DNA of 64,000 nucleotides. It comes from Ruminococcus flavefaciens. Its GTDB lineage: Bacteria > Bacillota > Clostridia > Oscillospirales > Ruminococcaceae. Every line of letters starts with the position of its first letter. The stretch's first letter is position 1. The stretch spans positions 98,694 to 162,693 of the forward strand of contig SVNH01000005.1 of assembly GCA_015067005.1 (NCBI GenBank), written 5' to 3'. The notes under the pieces were generated by a model. It made no database searches, was not told the origin of the DNA, and saw only the letters and a list, made by a program, of their open reading frames with translations. Shown one piece after another: positions 53,194 through 60,978 of the stretch. The position numbers and the translations under genes are program-made.

Positions 53194-53958
53194 ATGAAGG
53201 CACTTATAACAGGAGCAACATCCGGTATCGGAAAAAGTATAGCGAATGAACTCAGCAGAAGAGGCTGGGAGCTGATACTCACCGGCAGAAATGAGGACGC
53301 TCTGCGCGAACTTCAGGAAAAACTCGGCAACACCGAGATAATAAGCGCTGATCTTTCAAAGAAGGAGGATGTTTTCAGAGTATACGAATTCTGCCGTGAA
53401 AAGAACGTCGATATGCTTGTGAACAATGCCGGATACGGTATATTCGGTGAATTCGACAAGACTGACCTTGAAGACGAGATAAACATGATAAACGTCAACA
53501 TAACAGCGCTTCATATCCTGACTAAGCTTTTTCTGTGCGACTTCAAAATGCGTGACAGCGGTATTATACTGAATGTAGCGTCTGTTGCAGGCTTCATGAC
53601 AGGACCTCTTCTATCCTCTTACTATGCTTCAAAGAACTACGTTCTCAGACTTTCGATAGCGATATATGAGGAGCTACGCCGTGCAAAGTCAAATGTCAGC
53701 ATAACCGTGCTATGTCCGGGACCTGTTGACACAAATTTCAATAACCGTGCAGGGGTTACGTTCAGTGCAAAGCCTATTTCACCGGCATTTGCTGCTGAAT
53801 ACGCTGTAAAGAAGGCGCTTTCACGCAAGCTTTTTGCTATTCCAGGACTGTCTATAAAAGCCTGCGCTATCGGACAAAGATTCATTCCAAGCAAAATTCT
53901 TGCCGCACTGACTTACAATGTTCAGAAAGCGAAGGAAAAGACCGGAGACAAAAAATGA
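53194..53958 (+). CDS. Short-chain dehydrogenase/reductase
   Basis: 254 residues, classical SDR: TGATSGIGKSIANELSRRG (cofactor loop), NNAGYGIFGEFD, catalytic Ser in NVASVAGFM and YYASKNYVL (Tyr-x-x-x-Lys). Resembles DltE/YqjQ-type enzymes of ~260 residues. Substrate unknown. Overlaps the next gene by 4 bases; sits after the MBOAT/DHHW pair with only an 18-base gap, so it may be co-expressed. Confidence 0.9.
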   Translation: MKALITGATSGIGKSIANELSRRGWELILTGRNEDALRELQEKLGNTEIISADLSKKEDVFRVYEFCREKNVDMLVNNAGYGIFGEFDKTDLEDEINMINVNITALHILTKLFLCDFKMRDSGIILNVASVAGFMTGPLLSSYYASKNYVLRLSIAIYEELRRAKSNVSITVLCPGPVDTNFNNRAGVTFSAKPISPAFAAEYAVKKALSRKLFAIPGLSIKACAIGQRFIPSKILAALTYNVQKAKEKTGDKK

Positions 53959-54494
53959 GAAGTATAAGTTACAGAGTAGCACTTGGCGGAATAGTATCGG
54001 CTTTATGTCTCGTTACGATGTTCCTTGCAGGCGTGATACCCGCATTGTATCTTGTACTGCCGATGGCTGCCGGTATACTCATGATGATAATATCAGCAGA
54101 GGTCAGTAAAAGCTGGGCTCTGCTGACGTACATATCGGTAAGTCTGCTTTCAATGTTCATAACGTTTGATAAGGAAGCGGCGCTGATATTCATTATGCTG
54201 TTCGGACACTATCCGATACTGCGTCTGTATACCGAGAAGATACCGCTTAAAGGACTGAGAATGGCGCTGAGGACTGCTATATTCAATGTTTGTGTCATTG
54301 CATATTATTACGTTACAGTATATATCTTCGGACTTGACCAGATGGCAGATGAACTTTCGGATTACGGCAGATACGGCGCATATGTGATGCTTGGACTTGC
54401 CAATATACTTTTTCTGCTTTACGACCTTAATCTTGACAGTATCTATCGCATATACCTGAAACGTCTTGCGCCTAAATTCAAGAAAAACAGATGA
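53955..54494 (+). CDS. Conserved integral membrane protein, unknown function
   Basis: 179 residues, five to six predicted membrane helices and a basic C-terminus (RLAPKFKKNR). Begins RSISYRVALGGIVSALCLVTMFL, which recalls substrate-binding (S) components of ECF transporters, but no conserved S-component motif is evident. Coupled to the SDR gene by a 4-base overlap and closes the operon at a strong hairpin. Confidence 0.8.
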   Translation: MRSISYRVALGGIVSALCLVTMFLAGVIPALYLVLPMAAGILMMIISAEVSKSWALLTYISVSLLSMFITFDKEAALIFIMLFGHYPILRLYTEKIPLKGLRMALRTAIFNVCVIAYYYVTVYIFGLDQMADELSDYGRYGAYVMLGLANILFLLYDLNLDSIYRIYLKRLAPKFKKNR

Positions 54495-54528
54495 CCGCAC
54501 CATACCTTGCTAAGGTATGAGCGGTCAT
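54491..54528. terminator. Bidirectional terminator between converging genes
   Basis: ATGACCGC...CATACCTT(gct)AAGGTATG...GCGGTCAT forms a long stem. On the minus strand it is followed by CTGTTTTTC, on the plus strand by TTAATTTTAT. It serves both the membrane-protein operon and the reductase gene; it also covers the stop codon of the membrane protein. Confidence 0.85.
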
Positions 54529-54539
54529 TAATTTTATAG

Positions 54540-55106
54540 TCATGCGAAATAATTATCGATGTCCTTTTTTGATGCAGCGAGGATGCCGCCGATGTCAGCA
54601 CCTATTATATCGAGGTTTTCGGCACGGAACATTTTCGTTTCATTGATACCGTAAAAAGTTCCGGCAAGAGACTTTATGTATCCGTAACCGAATTCTTCTG
54701 AAAACATCGGACCGCCTGAGGTTGTAACATAGAACAGCTTTTCGGCTTTGCAAAGACCTACCGGAGTTCCTTCATCTGAGTATGTAAAGGTGATACCGCT
54801 CACAGTTATCTGTTCGATGTACTGTTTAAGTGCAGCCGGGAAGGAAAGATCCCAGAACGGTGCAGCAATGACGATAATATCCGCATTTGCGAATTGTTTG
54901 GCAGGAAGGAAAATATCGTCCGAGTAATCAGCAGAAGCACAGGCTGCATTGCGCTTGCAGATGAATTGTTCATCGACTGCCGGCAGTGACATTTCATGCG
55001 GTTTGATTTCGGTAATGCTGCCTTTTAGCTTGCTGAGAAGATATTCAGCGAGCAATGCAGTACGCGAATCGCTTCTCACAGATGAATTGATATAAAGAAT
55101 GTTCAT
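54540..55106 (-). CDS. FMN-dependent NAD(P)H oxidoreductase (AzoR-like)
   Basis: 188 residues of flavodoxin-like fold: MNILYINSSVRSDSRTALLAEYL (FMN phosphate loop), VIAAPFWDLSFPAALKQYIEQI and FYVTTSGGPM match azoreductase-type quinone reductases. It reduces quinones or azo compounds with NAD(P)H. Single-gene unit with its own promoter and RBS GGAGGCGA. Confidence 0.9.
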   Translation of the reverse strand: MNILYINSSVRSDSRTALLAEYLLSKLKGSITEIKPHEMSLPAVDEQFICKRNAACASADYSDDIFLPAKQFANADIIVIAAPFWDLSFPAALKQYIEQITVSGITFTYSDEGTPVGLCKAEKLFYVTTSGGPMFSEEFGYGYIKSLAGTFYGINETKMFRAENLDIIGADIGGILAASKKDIDNYFA

Positions 55107-55136
55107 AGGATCGCCTCCTTTAGTATTTATGAGTAT

Positions 55137-55165
55137 ATTTTAACATAATAGGCTGTAAAAGTCAA
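55137..55165 (-). promoter_or_regulatory. Promoter of the reductase gene
   Basis: On the minus strand TTGACT, 17 bases, TAAAAT, ~30 bases before the start codon. It diverges from the GH43 promoter; between them (55166-55218) nothing further was recognised. Confidence 0.65.
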
Positions 55166-55218
55166 GATGTCCAGAGGTGTGAATACATAAAAATATTTTG
55201 TATTAGCAAAAATAATTG

Positions 55219-55247
55219 TTGCAATTATACGAATGATAGTGTATAAT
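55219..55247 (+). promoter_or_regulatory. Promoter of the GH43-GH30 gene pair
   Basis: TTGCAA, 17 bases, TATAAT. Start near 55254 gives a short leader. No operator could be recognised. Confidence 0.7.
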
Positions 55248-55282
55248 GTAATAAGGATTACCTGATTGAAAAGAGGCGAGTT

Positions 55283-58210
55283 ATGAAAGTTTTTAAGCGA
55301 ATAACAGCATTTGCGATGTCATTAGCGCTGACTGGACAGGTTATATTGTCTGATGCAAGCGGTATAATGGTCTCGGAAAAAATATCAGTACCGGATAAGC
55401 TTTATTATGCCGACAGCTTCGGAGATGTACTGAGCGGTGCTGAATACACTATAATGGTGCGGCTCAGCGGAAAGCTTATAACAGCGGATAATACCGGCAA
55501 TGTCATTCAGTGGGAGGACAAAGGCGATAACTCACAGCGCTGGAAAATAGTCAGCTGCCGCAACGGTATGTGCAGTATTCATCCGGCTTCGGACACCTCG
55601 CTGGCACTTACCGTTGAAAACGGCGACAGTACAAACGGCAACAATATATACCTCTCTGCTTATGAGGACGTTCCTTCTCAGCATTTTATACTTCACCGTA
55701 CTGATGATGCTTACTATATAACTGCGGAGTGCTCAGGAAATGCCGCGCTCGATGTATATGACATAAGCTATGATAACGGCGCGAACATTGACCAATGGGA
55801 CTATTGGCAGGGTGAGGGACAGAAGTTCTATATCCGTCCTGCTGACGGCGACTACTCTCTCATACGTGGCGATATGAATATGGACGGCAAGGTAAATGGC
55901 TGCGACAAGATACTCATGGGGCGTTATATTTACGGCGGCGTGAAGAATTCTTCTGTTCCGGAATCATATATAGCTGATATGAATGCGGACGGAGTTTGTG
56001 ATACTAAGGATTATCAGCTGATAACTGACTATATCCTCGGCAGGGATATTGATATTGAATCCCGGAGCAGGATACCGTATGAAAAGGAAGATACGGCGTA
56101 TCTGTTTGCGTATTTTCTCGGCAACAGTCCGGAGCAGGAGAGACTTTCTTATGCAGTAAGCCTTGACGGCTATCATTTCAAGGCACTTAACGGAGGACGT
56201 GCTGTGTGGAAGTCAGGAGTCGGCACAGAATGTTTGCGAGATCCCTACATATTCAAGGGTGAGGACGGTCTTTACCATATGCTTGCAACGGATATGAAGT
56301 CGTCGCTCGGCTGGAACAGTAACCGTAATCTTATAAGTGCGAAGTCTACCGACCTTGTACACTGGTTTGATGAGTCGCTGATCGAGATAGCAAACAAGTA
56401 TCCGAATATGCAGAATGCCGACAGAGCATGGGCACCGCAGGCTATTTATGACCGTGAAAGGGACTCCTATATGATCTATTTTGCAGCGAGAGTTCCGGGA
56501 ACTGATGACAGGACGATAATGTACTATGTTTACAGCAAAGACCTTAAAAACCTCGATACTGCACCGCAGCTGCTGTTTGCTCCGCAGAACGGAAACGATG
56601 CAATAGATTCGGACATCATCTTTGAAAACGGCAAGTATTATATGTATTACAAAAACGAGACCAACAAGCGTATATATCTTGCGGTATCCGATCATGCAAG
56701 CGGTCCTTACAGTGAGATAAAGCAGGTCTCTGAGGGCAATATAGGAGTTGAAGGACCTAATATCTACAAGCTGCTCGGCAGTGATAAGTGGCTGATGATG
56801 TCGGATGCTTACGGTAATGGCTATTACGTTATGCAGGAAACGTCTGATCTTGAAAACTTCACAACTGTACCGCGAAGTGAGTACAGTTTCGACTTTACTC
56901 CGCGTCATGGGTATGTTATACCAATAAACGGCGATCAGTATAATGCTCTTGTGAGCGCTTTCCCTTCTGACGGACTGAATCAGATAAACACAGGCATCGA
57001 GCCTGTGAACATACATATCAATTTAGGTGATGACGCGGTTCTGCCGGACAAGGTTACAGCAGATTACAGTGACGGGGCAAAGACTGGATTCACAGTGAAA
57101 TGGGATGAAGCAGAGCGTCAGAAGATAGATACTTCCAAGCCCGGAAGGTATAGTGTTACCGGAAAAGTTATATCCTCCTCGGATATTTACAGCGAGCCGT
57201 TCATAACTGAACGTGCGGATCCATATATCGTTGACGGCGAGGATGGGTACTACTATTTCACAGCCTCTTATCCGGCTTACGGAAGCGTGGACAAGGGATA
57301 CGACAGGATAATACTGAGACGAAGCAGAACGGTTGCCGGACTTGCCGAGGCTGAGGAAAAGGTAATATGGAAAGCTCATTCATCGGGCATAATGGCAAAA
57401 CATATCTGGGCGCCTGAGATGCATAAAATAGGCGGAAAGTGGTATATGTTCTTTGCGGCAGGGGAGAGCGGCAATATCTGGGCGATACGTCCTTACGTTT
57501 TGAAATGCGACGGTGATCCGTATACCGGAAACTGGACAGAATGCGGTCAGATGCAGGCATCCTACGGTGATGACGAGTCGTTCATGAATTTCTCACTTGA
57601 TATGACCTACTTTGAGCATAATGGCAGACATTATGTCATCTGGGCAGAGATAAAAGGCGATTCCTCGCTGTTCATGGCGGAAATAGATCCGGCTGAGCCG
57701 TATAAGCTTATCTCGAAACCGATACTTCTCACAAAGCCTGAGTATAACTGGGAACTCGTGAATAACCGCGTCAACGAGGGCGCGGCGGTACTTGTGACGG
57801 ATGAAAAGGTATATGTATTCTTTTCGGCATCCGGAACAGGTTCGGAGTATTGTGTCGGAAGGCTCGAAGCGGACGCAGATGCAGACCTTATGGACGTAAA
57901 AAGCTGGAGAAAAACTGATCATCCGGTGCTTTCAACAGGTGATCTGAACGGAGAATCAGGTCCGGGACACAACTGCTTTGTAGTTGATGAAAACGGTGAT
58001 CTGCTTATTGTATACCATGCGCGGCCGGAGTCTCATGCTTCCGGAAACTGCGGAACATACAGCAAAGATCCTCTGTATGATCCATGCAGGCATACGCGCA
58101 TCAAGAGAGTGATATTCAGTGCGGACGGCACTCCTGTTATCAATCTCAGCAAAGAAGCTGAGCTCTCAGCAGCATATAAGACTATAACGGCTGAAATAAC
58201 GGTTGGATAA
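55283..58210 (+). CDS. Secreted cellulosomal double-GH43 protein with ricin-type lectin and internal dockerin
   Basis: 975 residues. Signal peptide ~1-26; ricin-B/CBM13-like domain ~48-190 (VIQWEDKGDNSQRWKI, IDQWDYWQGEGQKFYI); type I dockerin ~193-258 (GDMNMDGKVNGCDKILMGRY, ADMNADGVCDTKDYQLITDY). First GH43 five-blade domain ~265-575 with Asp320 (RDPYIF), Asp444 (DSDII) and Glu490 (VEGPN); bacterial Ig-like segment ~580-632; second GH43 ~640-960 with Asp646 (ADPYIV), Asp773 (SLDMTY) and Glu832 (NEGAAV). Both catalytic triads are present. The dockerin is internal rather than terminal. Likely arabinofuranosidase, xylosidase or galactanase activities; exact subfamilies cannot be fixed by eye. 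Confidence 0.9.
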   Translation: MKVFKRITAFAMSLALTGQVILSDASGIMVSEKISVPDKLYYADSFGDVLSGAEYTIMVRLSGKLITADNTGNVIQWEDKGDNSQRWKIVSCRNGMCSIHPASDTSLALTVENGDSTNGNNIYLSAYEDVPSQHFILHRTDDAYYITAECSGNAALDVYDISYDNGANIDQWDYWQGEGQKFYIRPADGDYSLIRGDMNMDGKVNGCDKILMGRYIYGGVKNSSVPESYIADMNADGVCDTKDYQLITDYILGRDIDIESRSRIPYEKEDTAYLFAYFLGNSPEQERLSYAVSLDGYHFKALNGGRAVWKSGVGTECLRDPYIFKGEDGLYHMLATDMKSSLGWNSNRNLISAKSTDLVHWFDESLIEIANKYPNMQNADRAWAPQAIYDRERDSYMIYFAARVPGTDDRTIMYYVYSKDLKNLDTAPQLLFAPQNGNDAIDSDIIFENGKYYMYYKNETNKRIYLAVSDHASGPYSEIKQVSEGNIGVEGPNIYKLLGSDKWLMMSDAYGNGYYVMQETSDLENFTTVPRSEYSFDFTPRHGYVIPINGDQYNALVSAFPSDGLNQINTGIEPVNIHINLGDDAVLPDKVTADYSDGAKTGFTVKWDEAERQKIDTSKPGRYSVTGKVISSSDIYSEPFITERADPYIVDGEDGYYYFTASYPAYGSVDKGYDRIILRRSRTVAGLAEAEEKVIWKAHSSGIMAKHIWAPEMHKIGGKWYMFFAAGESGNIWAIRPYVLKCDGDPYTGNWTECGQMQASYGDDESFMNFSLDMTYFEHNGRHYVIWAEIKGDSSLFMAEIDPAEPYKLISKPILLTKPEYNWELVNNRVNEGAAVLVTDEKVYVFFSASGTGSEYCVGRLEADADADLMDVKSWRKTDHPVLSTGDLNGESGPGHNCFVVDENGDLLIVYHARPESHASGNCGTYSKDPLYDPCRHTRIKRVIFSADGTPVINLSKEAELSAAYKTITAEITVG

Positions 58211-58229
58211 ACAGAAAAGGGGAATTGGT

Positions 58230-60383
58230 ATGAATTTCAAAAGAATGGTTGGAACAGTAACAGCAGCACTGGTAATGCTGTCGGGCATGACTGTAAAAGT
58301 GCCTGAGAAGTCCGCACCTGCGGATGCTGCTATGGTCATAAGTCTTGCACCTGAGAACAGGTACGAGATAAACGGCGGAAAGTTTCAGGGCTGGGGAACG
58401 TCTCTTTGCTGGTGGGCAAACAGAGTCGGCTACTCTGACATTCTCGCACAGCAGACTGCTGATCTGTTCTATGGCGATGAAGGTCTGCGAATGAACATCG
58501 CAAGATTCAATATCGGAGGCGGCGATGATCCTTCACACACCCACATAACACGCACAGACTCAAATATGCCCGGCTATACAGTTTATAACAACGGCAATGT
58601 GACCTATGACTGGAACGCTGACTATAATCAGCGAAATGTTGTCCAGAGGGCGATCAAGGCTTGCGGAGACGATATGATAGTTGAGATGTTCTCAAATTCA
58701 CCTCCGTATTATATGACCAACAGTGGATGCTCAACCGGCAATAAGGACTCCGGAAAGAATAACCTACGCGACGATCAGTATACAGCATTTGCGGAATATC
58801 TTGCCGAGGTATGCGACCATTACGAGAAATACTGGGGAGTTAAGGTGCAGAGTATTGACCCCATGAACGAGCCTTATACTAACTTCTGGGGCGCATTGAG
58901 TCAGAAGCAGGAGGGCTGCCACTTCGATCAGGGAGAATCCGAATCCAAGATACTCGTTGAACTGAAAAAGTCTCTTGACAAGCGAGGTCTCAATGACGTT
59001 ATTATCTGCGGAACAGATGAGACCTCTATCGACACACAGATAGATTGCTTCAACAAGCTTTCCTCTGAGGCAAGGAACATTCTCGGACGTATAGACACCC
59101 ATACATACAGCGGCACACAGCGTTCAAAGCTGAAGGAGACTGCTCTGGCAAACGGAAAGAATCTCTGGATGAGTGAAGTTGACGGCAGCGGAGTATCTGG
59201 TACAAATGCCGGAGAAATGGGCGCAGGACTGTGGCTTGCGGAGCGTATGGTACTTGACTGCAACGAACTCAACTGTTCAGCATGGATACTCTGGCAGGCT
59301 ATCGACAACCACATCTCCTCAGTAGGCATGAATGGAAACAAGGATAAGGGAATGGTCAATGTAAACGGCGGATTCTGGGGACTTGCAGTAGCCGATCATG
59401 ATAAGAACGAGATAATTCTTACAAAGAAATACTATTCATTCGGACAGTTTTCGAGATACATCCGTCCGGGTATGACTATGCTTAAATCTTCCGGAAATAC
59501 AATGGCTGCATTTGACGAAAAAAACGGCAGACTTGTGGTCGTAGCAATCAACAGCGGAAGTTCGGCTCAGGAATTCAACGTTGACCTCTCCGGCTTTGAT
59601 GAGGTAGGTACATCTGCACAGGCTGTACGTACAAGCAATACCGAAAGCTGGAAGGATATAGGAAATATAGCGATCAGCGGTACATCGCTCAAAACAGACC
59701 TTGCACCGCAGTCGATAACAACTTACATCATTGACGGTATGAAGGGCGGTTCGGCACTTGAAAACAAGATAGAGATAAAGCCGGATATGCTCAGCGGAAC
59801 AGAATCATGGAAGAACATGGAGTCTTCTGATTTCTACAAGGCTTATGACGGCAGCACAGGTACATATTTTGACGGACTTGGTGACGGCTGGACAATGGTG
59901 GACCTCGGCAGAAATTACAATATATCAGCTATTGGTTATGCACCGAGAAACGGTTATGAGTATCGTATGGTAGACGGCAGATTCGAGTTCTCAAAAGACG
60001 GTGTCAACTGGGAAACGGCTTATACAGTAAGCGGAAAGCCTAATTCCGGAATGAATTACGTTAAGAAATTAGGCTGCGAAAATACGGCAAGGTATGTGCG
60101 CTATGCAGTACCGAGCGGAGCGCCTCAGAACGAATACAACAAAGATAGCGTTTATTGCTGCAACATTGCAGAGATAGAGCTTTACGGCACACCGGAAGTC
60201 ATTAAAGGCGATGTGAACAGCGACGGAGCAGTCGACACAGCAGATATTGTTATGCTTCAGCAGTATCTTTTTGGAAAAATAACGGAGATAAATATGTCGG
60301 CAGCTGATCTTTGCAGGGATGATAAACTCAACGGTTATGACATGATACTTCTTCGCAGACTGGTGTTTGCAAAGGCTGTCTGA
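58230..60383 (+). CDS. Secreted cellulosomal GH30 glycosidase (beta-1,6-galactanase-like) with discoidin-type domain and dockerin
   Basis: 717 residues from ATG 58230 (RBS AAAGGGG); the track's TTG 58203 lies within the GH43 end and lacks a signal. Signal peptide ~1-35; GH30 barrel from ~45 with FQGWGTSLCWWA, acid/base Glu214 (DPMNEP) and nucleophile Glu316 (WMSEVDG); beta side domain to ~510. An F5/8C-like domain follows (~515-650; MVDLGRNYNISAIGYAP, RYVRYAV), then a C-terminal dockerin (GDVNSDGAVDTADIVMLQQY). GWGTSLCWWA recalls the endo-beta-1,6-galactanase branch (GH30_5) more than glucuronoxylanases. Separated from the GH43 gene by 19 bases, so the two act together. Confidence 0.9.
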   Translation: MNFKRMVGTVTAALVMLSGMTVKVPEKSAPADAAMVISLAPENRYEINGGKFQGWGTSLCWWANRVGYSDILAQQTADLFYGDEGLRMNIARFNIGGGDDPSHTHITRTDSNMPGYTVYNNGNVTYDWNADYNQRNVVQRAIKACGDDMIVEMFSNSPPYYMTNSGCSTGNKDSGKNNLRDDQYTAFAEYLAEVCDHYEKYWGVKVQSIDPMNEPYTNFWGALSQKQEGCHFDQGESESKILVELKKSLDKRGLNDVIICGTDETSIDTQIDCFNKLSSEARNILGRIDTHTYSGTQRSKLKETALANGKNLWMSEVDGSGVSGTNAGEMGAGLWLAERMVLDCNELNCSAWILWQAIDNHISSVGMNGNKDKGMVNVNGGFWGLAVADHDKNEIILTKKYYSFGQFSRYIRPGMTMLKSSGNTMAAFDEKNGRLVVVAINSGSSAQEFNVDLSGFDEVGTSAQAVRTSNTESWKDIGNIAISGTSLKTDLAPQSITTYIIDGMKGGSALENKIEIKPDMLSGTESWKNMESSDFYKAYDGSTGTYFDGLGDGWTMVDLGRNYNISAIGYAPRNGYEYRMVDGRFEFSKDGVNWETAYTVSGKPNSGMNYVKKLGCENTARYVRYAVPSGAPQNEYNKDSVYCCNIAEIELYGTPEVIKGDVNSDGAVDTADIVMLQQYLFGKITEINMSAADLCRDDKLNGYDMILLRRLVFAKAV

Positions 60384-60486
60384 TCCAGTAATATCAAGGT
60401 GTTGTATATCACGTACAAAACGAGCGGCAGCTCATTGTGAAACACGCCAAAATTATGAAATTACTGTTAATTTTAGACAGAAGATA

Positions 60487-60515
60487 TTGACAAACGACAA
60501 CAAATGTGTTAATAT
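60487..60515 (+). promoter_or_regulatory. Promoter of a candidate small RNA
   Basis: TTGACA, 17 bases, TAATAT. It is followed ~75 bases after the predicted start by a terminator and by no credible ORF. The 100 bases between the GH30 stop and this promoter show nothing else, apart from a weak TTGTA/TACAA repeat. Confidence 0.65.
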
Positions 60516-60521
60516 ATACTT

Positions 60522-60622
60522 ACAGAATATTACTGATGAATTACAGTGAATATTTCATGATCTATTCCTCCTTAGTTATCATACCTCTTGAAAAAGGCTG
60601 CGGTATTCCCGCAGTCTTTTTT
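60522..60622 (+). ncRNA. Candidate ~100-nt small RNA with anti-Shine-Dalgarno loop
   Basis: Between the promoter above and a terminator at 60591-60622 (GGCTGCGG(tattc)CCGCAGTC followed by TTTTTT) lies a ~100-base transcript. A stem ATGAT/ATCAT (60557-60561, 60578-60582) exposes UCCUCCUU (60566-60573), the exact complement of AAGGAGGA. Firmicute sRNAs such as RsaE/RoxS use C-rich loops to cover ribosome-binding sites; this has the same logic but no family match that I can name. Confidence 0.5.
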
Positions 60623-60651
60623 CGTTTGAGCCGCCGCTTGATCAAGTGCTA

Positions 60652-60680
60652 TTGACAATACCTGTAAATTGAACTATAAT
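60652..60680 (+). promoter_or_regulatory. Strong promoter upstream of feoAB
   Basis: TTGACA, 17 bases, TATAAT: perfect consensus. The start near 60687 leaves a ~290-base leader containing the hairpin array and alternative stems before feoAB. No Fur-like palindrome is visible at this promoter. Confidence 0.85.
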
Positions 60681-60691
60681 TAGTGTGTCCT

Positions 60692-60769
60692 CAATAACCG
60701 CCGTTAGGCGGTTATTGCCCCGAACTTTGTTCGGGGAGCGCAAATTCTTTATAATTTGGGAATTTGCGC
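60692..60769 (+). repeat. Array of three perfect hairpins
   Basis: CAATAACCGCC(gtta)GGCGGTTATTG at 60692-60717, CCCCGAAC(ttt)GTTCGGGG at 60718-60736 and GCGCAAATTC(12)GAATTTGCGC at 60738-60769 follow each other with almost no spacer. All three are perfect stems of 8-11 bp; none has a U-run directly after it. They start ~5 bases after the predicted transcription start. Confidence 0.85.
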
Positions 60770-60792
60770 GGCACAATAATTGATGTCAAGCT

Positions 60793-60862
60793 CACTTTGT
60801 CTTAAAGGGCAAAACAAAGTGCAAGAATAATTCTTTCATCCCATTATTTTTCTTGCACTTTG
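60793..60862 (+). promoter_or_regulatory. Mutually exclusive stem pair in the feoAB leader
   Basis: Segment A CACTTTGT (60793-60800) can pair with B ACAAAGTG (60814-60821). Extended B CAAAGTGCAAGAA (60815-60827) can instead pair over 13 bp with C TTCTTGCACTTTG (60850-60862). The A-B and B-C forms cannot coexist, the arrangement expected of a conformational switch. From 60863 to the feoAB start (60979) only AT-rich sequence and the RBS AAAAGGAGTG are seen. Confidence 0.55.
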
Positions 60863-60978
60863 ACAACTCAAAAATACCTTCTAAAATCTATAATAAGGCA
60901 CTTTTTGAGTAGTTGAGCAGACATTAATTAGTAATGTGTGATAAATAAATACAGAAACATGAAAAGGAGTGCCAATTA

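Noticed and set aside
56213-57016. 267-residue antisense ORF within the GH43 gene
   Set aside because: Shadow of the GH43 domain; no signal, motif or RBS.
60367-60549. 60-residue ORF after GH30
   Set aside because: Overlaps the GH30 end, the sRNA promoter and AT-rich DNA; no RBS or protein-like composition.
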